From assembly GCA_036927565.1 (NCBI GenBank), contig JAYESD010000005.1, positions 84,360,301 to 84,424,300 of the forward strand: a stretch of 64,000 nucleotides of DNA. The letters are read 5' to 3'. Each line of letters begins with the position of its first letter. Position 1 is the first letter of the stretch. A model generated the notes under the pieces. It saw only the letters and a list, made by a program, of their open reading frames with translations. It was not told the DNA's origin and did not search any database. The position numbers and the translations under genes are program-made. Below, piece by piece: positions 44,999-57,827 of the stretch. This DNA comes from Tuctoria greenei. Its lineage: Eukaryota; Streptophyta; Magnoliopsida; Poales; Poaceae.

Positions 44999-47900
44999 AG
45001 GCATACTCCTCCGATGGAACCAAGTGGGTTCTTGAAAGTGGATGCACAAATCACATGACTGGAGAGAGGAAGATGTTTGTGGAGTATGAGCAAAATGAAG
45101 ATCCAAGTGAGAGGATCTACTTTGGGGACAATAGCCAAGGGAAAATCCTTGGCACCGGTAAAATTGCTATATCCCTTAATCATACTCTTTCTAATGTTTT
45201 ACATGTTGATTCCCTTGATTATAACCTCTTGTCCATATCACAACTATGTGACAAAGGTTATAATTTTCTCTTTACTAATGAGGGTGTGACCGTCACAAGA
45301 AGAAGCAATGACACAATTGCTTTTAAGGGTGTACTCAAGGGAAATCTCTATCTTGTGAATTTCTCCGCGGATAAAGCCCAACTTGATACATGCTTAATTG
45401 CAAAGACTTACATGGGTTGGCTTTGGCATAGAATACTAGCCCATATTGGGATGAGAAATTTTCAAAAACTTCTTAAGGGCGAGCACATCATTCATTTGAA
45501 GAATGTTGTGTTTGAAAAGGATAGGCCATGTAGCACATGCCAAGCCGGAAAACAAGTTGGAGCTCAACATCCATCCAAAAACATCATGACAACAACAAGA
45601 CCATTGGAGCTTCTACACATGGAGCTCTTCGGTCCAATCGCCTACATAAGTATTGGCGGTAACAAATATGGACCTGTAATTGTTGATGATTTTTCACGTT
45701 TCACTTGGGTGTTCTTTTTGCATGATAAGAGTGAGACTCAAGGTGTCCTTAATAAATACTTAAGGAGAGCTCAAAATGAGTTCTCCTTAAGTATCAAGAC
45801 CTAAGGAGTGACAATGGCACCGAATTCAAGAACATTCAAGTTGAAGAGTTTTTGGATGAACAAGGTATCAAGCATGAGTTCTCGGCCCTACTCCCCTCAA
45901 CAAAACGGGGTGGCTGAGAGAAAGAATCAGACCCTCATCGAGATGGCAAGAACCATGCTTGATGAATACAAGACATCGGACCGGTTTTGGGCGGAAGCGG
46001 TTAACACCGCTTGCCACATCATAAACCGGTTGTACCTTCACCGCATCTTGAAGAAGACATCTTATGAGCTCCTAACCGGTAACAAACCCAACATTTCGTA
46101 CTTTCATGTTTTGGGAGCAAATGCTATATCTTAACAAGAATCCTAGGACTTCGAAGTTCGCTTCTAAGTCCGATGAAGGTTTCTTGCTTAGTTATGACAA
46201 ACACTTACGCCTATCGTGTCTTCAACAAATCCTCCAGAATTTTTGAAGTAGCATGTGATGTAGTGTTTGATGAGACTAATGGCTCCCAAGTGGAGAATGT
46301 TGATCGTCATGTGCTATATCAAGAAGAAGCTCCATAAGTGGTGATAGGAAGGATGGCACTTGGAGACATTTGACCACAAGAACAACCTCAAGACTCAAGT
46401 GATCATACCACACATCAAGCAAGCTCTTCCTCAAATAATCAAGCACATGTCCCCCAAGATGCGCTCCAAGAAGATCAAAATGGAGGCATCAATCAAGGGG
46501 GAGATGAAGAAAATGAGGAAGATGAAGATGAATACCCAAGACCTCGAGCACCTCACCCAAGAGTTCATCAAAGTGTTCAACGGGACCATCCCGTTGTCAA
46601 TATCCTTGGAGACATTTCAAAGGGGGTACCTATTCGATCTCATGTTGCAAACTTTTGTGAACATTACTCTTTTGTTTCCTCTTTGGAGCCTCACAAGGTT
46701 GAAGATGCACTACGAGATTCGGATTGAGTGATGGTCATGCATGAAGAGTTGAACAACTTTGAAAGAAATCAAGTGTGCGAGCTAGTGAAGAGGCCTAATG
46801 CGAATGTTGTAGGCACCAAGTTGGTGTTCCACAACAAGCAAGATGAACATGGGATGGTTACAAGGAACAAAGCACGAATTGTGGCCAAAGGTAATTCACA
46901 TGTTGAAGGTTTGGATTTCGATGAAATCTTTGCTCCCGTATTTGGCTTGAATCAATTCGTATATTACTTGCCTTTGCTACTCACCATGATTTTAAGCTAT
47001 ACCAAATGGACGTCAAGAGTGCATTTCTTAATGGTCCAATCAAGGAAGAGGTGTATGTGGAGCAACCCTGCGGTTTTGAGGATCAAGAATTCCCAAAACA
47101 TGTCTATAAATTGCGTAAGGCTCTCTATGGCCTCAAACAAGCTCCAAAATCTTGGTATGAGTGCCTTAGAGACTTCATAACTCAAAATGGTTTCAAAATT
47201 GGGAAGGCGGATTACACCTTATTCACTAAGCATTTCAATGATGATTTATTTGTTTGCCAAATATATGTCGATGACATTATATTTGGTTCTACTAACAAAG
47301 CTTTTTGTGATGAGTTTTCCAAGATAATGGCCGAGAGGTTTGAGATGTCCATGATGGGGGGAGTTGAAGTTCTTTCTAGGTTTTCAGGTGAAGCAACTCA
47401 AGGAAGGCACATTCATTAGTCAAACAAAGTACGCACAAGATATACTCAAGAAGTTTGACATGGACAAAGCCAAACCTATCAAGACTCCAATGGGAACCAA
47501 TGGACACCTTGACCTCAATGAAGATGGTCCAAGTGTGGACCAAAAGGTATATCATTCCATGATAGGTTCATTGCTTTATTTATGTGCATCTAGGCCTGAC
47601 ATAATGCTATGTGTTTGTATGTGTGCTCGATTCCAAGCTGCTCTTAAGGTGTGTCATTTGACCGCTGTTAAGAGGATTCTTATATATTTGGTTCACACAT
47701 CAAGCCTAGGACTTTGGTACCCTACAAGCTCTAAGTTTAACCTCATTGGATATTCCGATGCAGACTATGCGAGGTGCAAAGTTGATAGAAATAGCACCTT
47801 TGGAACTTGTCAATTTTTTGGTGGATCCCTAGTGTCTTGGTGCTCAAAGAAACAAAACTCCATTGCTCTTTCAACAGCCGAAGAGGAGTATGTCAACGCC

Positions 47901-48158
47901 GGAAGTTGTTGTGCACAACATCTTTGGATGCGACAAACTCTTAGGGACTATGGCATAAACTCGAGCCATATTCCCCTCCTATGTGACAATGAGAGTGCCA
48001 TCAAAATAGCCCACAACCCAGTTGAATACTCAAGGACCCAAAGCATCGATATCTGCCACCATTTCTTGAGAGATCACACCATCAAAGGAGACATAGCAAT
48101 TTCTCATGTGAGAACCAAAAAACAATTGACTGATATCTTCACCAAGCCCCTAGATTAG
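44999..48158 (+). pseudogene. Degenerate copia D pol (protease, integrase, RT, RNase H)
   Basis: The order protease-integrase-RT-RNase H shows Ty1/copia. The protease motif reads WVLESGCTNHMTG (~45027), with Glu in place of the catalytic Asp. Integrase has an HHCC region (45427-45545), D in the ELFGPI and DNGTEF-type blocks, and AERKN at 45920. Its frame breaks near 45803 and 46133. RT resumes in the 46728-47180 and 47006-47419 frames with YVDD intact near 47268. RNase H fills 47364-48158 and ends KQLTDIFTKPLD before TAG. At least five frame changes or stops exclude a working polyprotein. Confidence 0.88.
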
Positions 48159-48455
48159 AGAAGATTTTGTGAACTTAGGAGTGAGCTCAATATTTTAGAT
48201 TATCGAAATGTAGCTTGAGTCTTTCACATCTGATTTTTACTTATATGTGCTTTAAAATTCGCACATGCTTGCAAAAACTCTTCCTCCTCAATTTTCTACA
48301 AAACTATTTTGAAATTATTGAATCTTTGTGAGTTATGGTCATAGTATGATTGTTGATTGCTCACTAACCATGTTTGCAAAGATATTTTATGAAAATCTAG
48401 TCCAAAAGGATCAAATCTCCAATGAAAACCCAATATATATGTGTTTTCAGCTCTT

Positions 48456-49040
48456 AGACCGGACTAGTTTGTCCCCCTGGCCAGACAAGTCTGGCCCATC
48501 AGAGAAATCCGAACCCAGTCCGTAGGTCGGACAAGTCTGGGTCCTTAACCGGACTAGTCCAACCCCTGGGCACTTAACCTCCCCAGGGAACCAACGACCT
48601 CCATACTCTCACTCAAACCATATATCTCCTCAAAACGCGAAAACCGGACCCAAAATTGGCAATTTTTGATTCCCTCCACCAAATCTCGATTCCAATCCGT
48701 GGATTGAAGCCCCAAGGTGCATGGGAACTTTTCCCCAAGCATCCTAGGCCGATTCCTCGTCCACATTTCATCGACTCGAAGATTTGAAGAGGTATTCTTG
48801 ACCTAGCCCTAAATCCTTCAAAATTCAATTATTTTAGGTCTTTTGATAGAAACTTCTTCACAAAAGTTATTCTCTATGTCATTGTGATCATATTCCTGGA
48901 ATATTGTGGTAGGATCCATAGATTTTGCAAAAATCCTCTAGATTAGGGTTCTTACTGTGTGTACCGGACTAGTCCGGCCACAGGGCGGACAAGTCCGGCT
49001 CATGTGGACTAGTCCGGCCCTTGGGCGGACAAGTCCGGAT
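48456..49040 (+). repeat. CGGACTAGTCCG / CGGACAAGTCCG boxes between pol and the third ORF of copia D
   Basis: Two groups occur. 48462-48560 has degenerate boxes. 48965-49037 has four nearly perfect boxes at 48965, 48986, 49005 and 49026, with starts 19-21 bp apart. The asymmetric box is in the opposite orientation (CGGACAAGTCCG) to that in the LTRs. Confidence 0.85.
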
Positions 49041-49142
49041 TACACATTAAACATCCTAATCTTGATCGATTCTGTGAAATCAAATGCAATATTCCACTTC
49101 CTTGGACTCATATGCTCTCTTTTACATCACTTATTAGTGACG

Positions 49143-50752
49143 ATGTCAGATTCGGACTACGTGCCCCTTTCCGATCCTGAGGCCGAGGCAGGGAGGCAAG
49201 CACTCTATCCTCGAGATTGTGAGGAGCGAGAGCTTGCTATAGCCCTCCTCGACTCGCAGTCTGAGGCAAGAAAAGCAAAGAAGAAGCAAAGAGAGGCTAA
49301 TAACTCATCTGATGCAGAAGTTGCCCCTAGAAAGAAAAGACTTGTGACCATGGGCGAGAAAGCAAAATCCCAAGAAGCTAGAAGGTCAAAGGACAAGGAC
49401 AAAGGACCGATTGAGGAGGCACCCAAGAAGAAGGTTGCTGGAGTTAAGAATCCTGCAAGCAAGGCTAAGCAGGGGCCCTCTCAACCCATAGGCCCCTTGA
49501 GGATGTCCTCACCCACAAGGAACCCTAATCGCCAAGCTCTTTTGAAGCTAACATTTTCAAAGGCAAAGGGGCTGAGAAGGCCAGGAAACTCAGATCGGTC
49601 AATGTCTATCAACGTGAGAGGAGCACTGCAGACCCTTGCGTCTGGTGTGATTTCCACTATGACTACTACAGGACAGTCTATATGTCCAAGCAGACACCAC
49701 TGACAGATGCCCAATGGATTGATTGGGACTACATGGCACGGAAGGATCACTTGGCCTTCAATGCCATGATTGGATCCAAAGAGCGTCACGGGCTGAAGAA
49801 GATTATGGCATTTCAATATGATTGGAATGTGGATGTCATTGCACAATTTTACTCCACTGTCTACTTTCACAGCAACGGGGATCGGATGATCACTTGGATG
49901 ACTCATGAAGAGCAATACTCCACTACTTATTGGGAGTTTGCTTAGATTCTTGACTTGGAAGATCAACTTGAGAATGAGATTATCATTTCCAATCTCAAGG
50001 CAGTTGATCGGGATACCTTGGATTACATGTATCCAAGTCATGCAGTCTATGAGGCCGGGCACATTCGCAATATCAAGCCCTTCTATAGTGTCCTCAATCG
50101 TGTGCTCCAGAAGATGATAGCCCCCAAATATGGAGATGCGTGCATCATTCAAGGAAATTTGAGACACTTAATGGTGCTCATTGATGGACATGTTTGGTTC
50201 AACGTGGTGGACTACATCTTTGATGACATCTTCAACATCTCTCACACACCCAACCAATCATGTGGCTATGCTCCTTATATCATGTTCATGATCGAGGTGT
50301 CTAGGCTAACCTTCAAGAAGGACATTATTCATAGAAGACTTCATCCTCAGATACCTCCTCCAAAGCCACCTGCACCTAGAAGGAAGAATGTGAATCCTCC
50401 TGCCTCATCCTCTCACTTCGTGGCTTCTCCACCTCCACCTCCTCCATCACAATCCGAAAGTGGCTTTTTCAAATGCTTCAAGGATATTTTTACCTCTTGC
50501 CAGAAGGTGGAAGTTCGGCAACGTCGCATGGAGTATCGCCAAGAGAAGTATCTCAAGGCGATGTGCAACAAGCTCAAATTCCCCATGTATCCCACTACGG
50601 AGAGTGATGGAGAGATGACTCCATTCCCAGAGTTCACCGCCAAAGAACTCGCTCAATTTGGTGATGTTAGCACCTCAACAGCGGCTCCATCCGAGGAAGA
50701 GGGTGATGATGACGATGCCAATGATTTGGAGGCCACGGAGAGCGATAGTTAG
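49143..50752 (+). pseudogene. Third ORF of copia D, downstream of pol (plant transposon-protein-like), broken
   Basis: From ATG 49143 (MSDSDYVPLSDPEAE) a Lys/Ala/Glu-rich segment runs to about 49540. A frameshift follows, then a conserved-looking domain: ARKDHLAFNAMIG.., VIAQFYSTVYFH, RMITWMTHEEQYS at 49682-49945. A TAG at 49943 interrupts it. The same frame continues to 50752 with a Pro-rich stretch (PPPPPPSQSE) and an acidic end. It resembles the 'putative plant transposon protein' domain found in many grass retroelements. Extra ORFs in this position are known for Sireviruses, sometimes called envelope-like. I see no clear membrane segment. Function unknown. Confidence 0.65.
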
Positions 50753-51200
50753 CGGCACCAAGGCAGAGATGACGATGAAAAAAACGATGATGAAGAGTAG
50801 ATCTTAGGGCTCTCCTTCTCTCTTTTCCTTTTTGGTGTCTTGATGCCAAAGAGGGAGAGATTGGAAGGGGGTACTTAGAGTTTTAATAGTCATTGTCTCT
50901 TTTTATCCTCTATGGACTTGTACTATGTTTCAAAACTCTCTCATTTCAAATTGGTGTAAGACTTAATCTATGTTTCACATGTACTATGCTCAATTGTGAT
51001 GCTATGCTTGAATTGATTTGTTTATCACACATATTTATTGTCTTATCACAATTCATGAGCACATCACTTAGGCACCCTGCCATAACTCTCTCAATTTCTC
51101 CTTCTTAATGCATAAATTGAAGGGGAGTTACTCATACACATACATGTTATAAAAACAAATTATTATCCTTTTTGTTGAACCTTAATGTGTTGTCATCAAT
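50753..51200. other. Non-coding 3' region of copia D
   Basis: No gene is supported. It is an AT-rich 3' untranslated stretch with purine runs (AAAGAGGGAGAGATTGG near 50849) leading to the polypurine tract. Confidence 0.6.
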
Positions 51201-51204
51201 CACC

Positions 51205-51218
51205 AAAATGGGGGTGAT
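51205..51218 (+). other. Polypurine tract of copia D
   Basis: AAAATGGGGGTGAT lies directly before the TGATAGTGCATC start of the 3' LTR. Confidence 0.8.
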
Positions 51219-52911
51219 TGATAGTGCATCTAGGCATCCCCGTGGGTTTTGGATGATTGATGACAACAATTAAGAGACTAATGAGCTGAGTTGATCTTAA
51301 GCACAAGTGTGATGACTGAAATGAAACAAAATCCCTCAAAAAGGAAAATGTTCAAACGGGCATCAAAGACTCAAGCATAGAAATTAGGGTTTCTATTGTG
51401 TTGAGTTTAGACTAGTTGTATCATGTATTAAGGTGGTTGTATCATGTGCATTGAGATCATCCAAGAGGGCTCAAAGTGGTAGTTGAGAGAAAAACCTAAG
51501 TGAGAAGCCAATTTGAGAGGAAAACCCCAATGATCGGACTTGTCCGGGCTTCAGGCTGAACTAGTCTGGGGTAGTTAGTTTATTCTGTTTTGGGTCGGAC
51601 TAAACATCTCTAGTTGAGTTCGGACTTGTTCGTATGGGTACGGACTAGTCCGTTTGTCCTTGGTGAGCAGATTTGGAGCTAAGTCCTGAGAGGTCGGACT
51701 TGTCTGCCACAGAGGCCGGACTAGTCTGGACCACCCAGAGTAGTCCATTTTGGGACAGATCAAATGGTTATGTTTGAGTTTGGATTTGTCCGTTGTTATA
51801 CGGACTAGTCTGTTTAAGCCTGAGTGTGAGATCCTGAAGCCAAGTCCTGGTAGGCCGAACTTGTCCGCTCCAGGGGCCGGACTAGTCTGGGCTCACCCAG
51901 AGTAGTCTGTTTTCAGCCGGACTAAAGTGTTCTGTCCAACTTCGGACTAGTCCGTTTTGGGATGGACTAGCACGTGTTGCTAGTGACCGTTTGAAATTCA
52001 AATTTTTGGCGGGGACGTCGCCTGTTTTGTTGATCGGTGACGTCGAATTGTTAGTGGTCCCAAAAGGTCGGACTAGTCTGTGGTACAGGGCCAGACTAAT
52101 CCGGGGTTGCATTGATGGCAACGTTTAGTTGTCGGGACCCCTATAAACAGGGGACCCCCGGCCCCTATTTGACAACTCTTGAACCCTAGCGCCGCCACAA
52201 CAGTCCTTGAGCTTTCCAAAGCCTTCTACTTGTCCTACTTGCCCTCTAAGACAAAATATTGAAGAGATTAGGGTTTGGGAAGGAGAGTGAAGGAAGATCA
52301 TCGTGCTTTGGCTCTATGTTTGATCTCTTGCACTTGGTGTTATGTTTTTTGGCTTTGTGAGTTGAGCTTCGTGTGCTCCTTACTGTATTGATTTGTGGGA
52401 GCCTCAACTTGTGAGCAGCCCCAAGAAACTTGGTGATTACCCTTTGATATAGTGGAAACCAAGCCGGCCATTATAGTGGCTTGGTGAGAAGAGGGTCAAG
52501 TGAGATCCGATCCTTGTGTGGACTTCTCAACGTGGATGTAGGCTTCTTTGTGGAGCTGAACCACGGGATAAATCGTGTCTCGCTTGTATTTTTACATTTT
52601 CTAATCACTAGAATTGCTATTAGGGTTCATATTGTTCTTCATCTTGATCTTTATTGAAATCTTGTAACCTAGTTGCTTGCACTTGTTAATCTAAGTTGTA
52701 CTAGGTTGATAAACATTGCATATACCTTTGGTGAACCTAAATACCGCAAACAACTTGTAGAAATCAAGTTTTTAGGTTTTCACCCTGTGCTGAGCGGACT
52801 AGTGTTTCCCTGTCCAGGCAACTCCGGTCTTAGGAATTTAATCTCGTTTGATTAAGACATTTCAGGTCATATTGCCTATTAACCCCCCCCCCCTCCTGTA
52901 AGCGACTTTCA
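51219..52911 (+). repeat. 3' LTR of copia element D (1693 bp)
   Basis: It begins TGATAGTGCATC and ends GCGACTTTCA, preceded by a cytosine run (~52883-52893). It has the same order of boxes as the 5' LTR (paired CGGACTNGTCCG sites between 51536 and 52100) and the TATA box at 52142. Sequence of element E resumes at 52912. Confidence 0.88.
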
Positions 52912-53377
52912 GGTAGGCTGACCAGTGGGCCCCACCATTGATTCACCCTCATCCCTTGCCTGGTCATTGAATTCTCCCACCAATATTGATCCAAAAATGC
53001 TAGATTTTTGTGGAGAAGCCAACTCAAATATGGAGAATTTGATTCTGAAATCAAATCACTAATTTGACTCAATTACATTCGAATTCAAATTTGAATTCGA
53101 ATTTGGATGGAATTCAATGTAGCCATTGAATTAAATACGAAATGTGCTCTGAAAATTATGGAATTTTGTAGGGATGCTATTTGGAATATTTGAAACCTAT
53201 TTGTAAACTCAAATTTTTATTTGTTAAGGTTTGAACAGTAGCTATATTTGATTTTTGGATTGCTCACATTAGCTTTTAAACCTAATCACTTTTCCTTTTC
53301 CATTTTATTTCTTTATCTCTTGCTTAATTATATTTCTCATATCTGAACTCTGCACTTTGGAATTTAGGGCCTTTACA
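52912..53377 (-). repeat. 3' LTR of element E, start
   Basis: The first ~290 bases match 63341-63604. The minus-strand LTR begins TGTAAAGGCCC at 53377, just after the pol C-terminus and a stretch reading GAGATTCTTTTAAGTGCGAGGGA on the minus strand, the usual pol/LTR junction of chromoviruses. Confidence 0.75.
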
Positions 53378-53472
53378 TCCCTCGCACTTAAAAGAATCTC
53401 ATCCCAAGATTACAGAAGAGAGAGACGATGGATGAGAGGTTACCGAATAAGATGATAGCAAGTCCGAATAAT

Positions 53473-56400
53473 TTAATCAGAGGTAATCTTTGCTTTCCCA
53501 TGTCTCTTACTCAGCGGTATGGTTACTCCACAAGACTTTGTAGAAACACACAGTCTGATTTCTTGTGATGTGAGTCTTTTCATCGATAATCCGGATCGGA
53601 TACTTAGAATACATGAGATCCGGTTGGAGAGCATCGAGGTCTTTGGTGCGGATTTCAGTTGGGGATTTGAGGCACTTCTATAGCTAAGAGATGTGAAAAA
53701 CATTGTGAATTTCAGAGAGTGACCCCGGTAACTCCAAACGGTAGGCTGCAAGTCCACATTTTTCAATGACGGCGAACGTACCAATTAATCGTGGAGCAAG
53801 CTTTCTCTTCACTCCGAAATGATGAATCCCTTTCATTGGAGAGACACGAAAATAAACATGATCTCCAATGTCGAAGTGGAGAGGTCGACGCCTTTTATCC
53901 GCATAGCTTTTCTGTCGAGATTGAAAAGCCTTGAGATTGGCTTGGATCACTAGAACTCGTTCCTCGGCTTCATTCACAAGATCAATATCGTATATCATTC
54001 GCTCGCTGGACTCACACCAGTTGAGTGGTGTACGGCACTTCCGGCAGTAGAAAGCTTCATATGGCACCATCTTGATGCTAGCCTGATAGCCATTGTTATA
54101 TGAGAACTCCGCCAGTGGTAAATGATCATCCCAATTTTTACCGTGGTGGATGCAACAAGCGCGTAGCATGTCTTTGAGAATTTGATTCACCCGCTCAGTT
54201 AGACGATTAGTCTGCGGGTGATATGCGGAGCTTCGGATCAATTTCATCCCCAATGATGCGTGCAGCTGCTCCCAAAAGCGAGCAATGAATAGCGCACCAC
54301 GATCTAAAATAATTGTCTGGGGAACTCCGTGCAAGCACATGACTCTTGCAATATGCAACTCAGCATACTTCTTGGTTATGTATTTTGTTTGTACAGGGAT
54401 GAACTAAGCCGATTTGGTTAGTTGATCGACTATCACCCAAATCGAAACATGCTTGTGGAACATGAGGGGTAATCTAACAATGAAATCCATACTAATATCC
54501 TCCCATTTCCAAGCTGGAATGGTAAATGGATACAGTTGTCTGGCTTTGTGAATATGGTCGGCTTTCACCCGCCGACACGTATCACACTTGGATACGTACT
54601 TAACAAATTCTCTTTTCATCCGTGTCTACCAAAATCTTGTTCAGATCTTGATACATCTTGTTGCTGCCTGGATGAATAGAATACTTGGGCAAGTGAGCTT
54701 CGTCCAAGATTTTCTTCCGAAGTTCCATGTCACAGGGTACTACTATTAGGTCTTTGAACCATAGAGTACCATGTTCATCACTTCGGAGGCACTTCATTTC
54801 CCCATTCTTCATTCTCCTCCGAATGTGCGACATACTCACATCTTTATTTTGAGCTTCAATAATATCCTCTCATATGGTAGGAATGAGAGCAAGATTACAT
54901 AATGCTCCATATGGAACCAAGTATAAACTCGGTTCATCCTTTTCCATCGGAGTGATGGACAGATTGTTGACGTGAGACTTGCGGGTTAGCGCATTGGCAA
55001 CCACATTCACCTTGCCGGGGTGATAATGAATTTCAATCTCATAATCTTTGATCAGCTCTAACCATCATCGTTGCCGCATATTCATCTCCTTCTGAGTGAA
55101 GATATATTTCAGGCTCTTGTGATCTTTGTAGAGATGCACTAGGTTTCAGAGAAATAAAGCCTCTACAATTTTAGTGCAAGCACCACAGAAGCGAGCTCAA
55201 GGTCATGAGTTGGATAATGTTGCTCATGATTCCGGAGCTGCCATGATCCATATGCGATCATGCGGCCTTCTTGCATTAACACGTAGCCAAGACCAATGCC
55301 AGATGCATCACAATAAACATTGAAAGATTTGGTCGTATCTGACTGAGCTAGCACTGGGTCTGTTGTTAGATGCTTCACCAATGCTTGAAATGCATCCTTA
55401 CATGCCTTGCTAAATTATATTTAGTCCCCTTTTTCAGCAGCTCTGTCATTGGCTTAGCAATTTTTGAGAAGCTCAGAATGAACCTCCAATAATATCCGGC
55501 TAACCCGAGGAAACTGCGAACTTCATCAATGGACTTTGGAGACATCCATTTCAGCACATGCATAATTTTGCTTCGATCAACAGTGATGCCCTCCGCTAAA
55601 ATAATATGATGAAATGGCACTTGGCTGATCTAAAACTTGCATTTGCTAAATTTTGCATAGAGCTTGTGATCTCGTAGTTGTTGGAGCACGATATGCAAGT
55701 GCTTGGCGTGTTCTTCCTCTGATTTAGAATAAACCAGGATGTCGTCAATGAAGACCACGACAAACTTGTCCAACTCCGGCATGAATATTGAATTCATCAA
55801 ATACATGAAGTGAGCCGGTGCGTTGGTAAGTCCGAACGACATGGCGAGATATTCATAGAGTTTGTATCTCATTGAGATTGCCGTCTTCGGAATATCCTCT
55901 TGTCGGATCTTAATCTGATAATATCCGGACCAGAGGTCTATCTTCGAGAATATCTTAGCACCCAATAATTGATCAAATAAAACATAGATGTGCGGTAGAG
56001 TATACATGTTCTTGATTGTCACAGCGTTGAGCGGACGATAGTGCACACGTAGACACAACGTCTTGTCTTTCTTCTTCACAAACAAGGCAGTGCAGCCCCA
56101 AGGTGACGAACTTGGGCATATCAAACCTTTGTCCAGCAAGTCTTTCAAATGCTCCTTTAGTTCCGCCAATTCATTTGGTGCCATCTTGTACGGCCTTCGA
56201 GAGATAGTCATGGTTCCCGAAATAAGTTTAATCTTGAATTCAATATCTCTGTCAGGTGGCATAGCCGGCAAATCATCGTGAATTATATTGGGGTATTCAC
56301 GGACCACACGAATGTCCTCAAGCTTCGTGGCTTCTGTGTTATAGGTGGCTGGAATTTCTTGGATAAGGCGGTCTAGAATGACAGTGTGTGGTTCATGTAG

Positions 56401-57827
56401 TGGAGAGTTTAAATGGACCACACGTGGAACTATATCAAGAACAGCGCCATGGATATTTAGCCATGACATTCCTAATATGACATTGAAATTTTGACCCTCT
56501 AATATAATTAGAGAAGTTGGATAGATATTCCCACCGATCTTAAGTTGTGCTCTTGACTTTCATGTCCGCTGCTATCTTCCCACCCGGAGAGCAAATTAAA
56601 TATGGACTTTCTGTGGGAGTGATAGGTAATTGATGCTTGATAACATATGATTGGCTAATGAAATTATGGGTAGCACCGGAGTCAAATAGTATGACTGCGG
56701 GATGATGGAGTAGTGAAAACGTACCCGCAAGGACGGGTTCGCCTTCTAGCACGTCTTCGATAGCTATGTGGTAAACGTTGCCAGGTTTTGGTGCTGGTTT
56801 CTTGGGCTGGTTCCGGGGCTGAATGGCATCCTGATATGGTGCTTGTCCGCTGCCTTGTCGCTGCTCGGGGCATTCCCTTGCAAAATGACTGACACGGCCA
56901 CATGTGTAACACGTGTATTGTGTCGGGTTCCCTCCAACTTGCGAACGGAATCCTGGTGCATGTGGTGGAGGTGGATATGCACGCAGGACCATCCGTTGCT
57001 GCTGCTGCTGTGGGAATGGTGGTCGTAAACTCGGCACGTTGAAAGAACAACCACGGAACTGCGGCGGTTGCGCCAGTGGCTACCACCTCTGACCGGATGG
57101 TGAGCAGTACACCAAACGGTATTTTTGTGGACCACCACCACTGCTGCTCGATGGCGCACTGCATTTCCTCTTATCAGAAACGAGCTCGCACTGAGCATCC
57201 TCCTGTACAATCACGGCATTGATGATGTCATTGAAGGTGCCGCGGTTGCATTGTGCAAGTTTGACTTTTGCTTTAGCTCCAAAACTCCTGAAGCTTCCTC
57301 TTCATGATACTGGGAGGTATGTGGTAGGTGCGGAACGCCTCCTGGAACTCGGTCCAAGTGACCACATGACCAGCCAGTAGTGATGTGATGTAGTTCGCCC
57401 TCCACGCACCGGCGGATCCCTTAAGCTGCTTCGCTGCGAACAGCGCCTTATGTTGTTCAGTGCATCGAAGCAGACCGAACTTCACCTCGAGGGTGCGGAA
57501 AGTTGTCCGCCTCCAGAGGCTTTTCGGCCTCCGTGAAGACTAGTGGATATCTCGCTAAAAAGTCTGAGTACAAACTCTGTTGGGGCTGGTATTGCCCATT
57601 GTCTTGTCGTTCCCCTTGACAGGACGAATTCTGCACCAAGGTCTGCAGCACCTTGGTTTGCTCGTCGCGCGAGCCGAGTGCTGCGGGACCTCCGTGAGAG
57701 TCCTTGGAAATTCAGGTGGTGGCGAAGGTGGTTGCTGCTGCGTCGTGGTTTGCTCCGGGATTGGAGACTCATCACCACGACCCTGACTGGAGCCTCCCAC
57801 CTCTGGCGTCGAGCAAGTATGCACCAT
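53473..57827 (-). pseudogene. Degenerate gag-pol of minus-strand chromovirus E
   Basis: Gag starts at 57827 (MVHTCSTPEVGGSSQG) and continues in other frames (57651-57457, 57485-57273). A zinc knuckle CYTCGRVSHFAREC is intact near 56900. The protease motif FDSGATHNFIS is intact near 56690. RT is a long open piece (56469-55630) with FIDD. RNase H begins at 55381-55163. The integrase pieces at 54839-53684 keep the catalytic SMDF, ILDRG and TERVNQ blocks. A chromodomain-like tail lies in another frame at 53680-53480. Several stops (near 55625, 54402, 54360) and frameshifts make it non-functional, though gag-RT is better preserved than in element C. Confidence 0.87.

Larger units (their letters stand above)
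22134..52911 (+). mobile_element. Element D: Sirevirus-like Ty1/copia retrotransposon with nested insertions
   Basis: LTRs of 1690 and 1693 bp flank a tRNA-Met primer site, gag, a broken pol, an extra ORF after pol and a polypurine tract. The element is 30.8 kb long only because it contains the solo Del LTR and the CACTA transposon. The flanks are GTGAG on the left and GGTAG on the right. The uninterrupted relative at 63337-63341 reads GGGAG, so both are one-step variants of one original 5-bp target duplication. Confidence 0.88.

Noticed and set aside
56682..57210. Overlapping minus-strand frames in the gag region of E
   Set aside because: Only one frame carries the zinc knuckle and protease. 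The others are out-of-frame readings of the same repeats.
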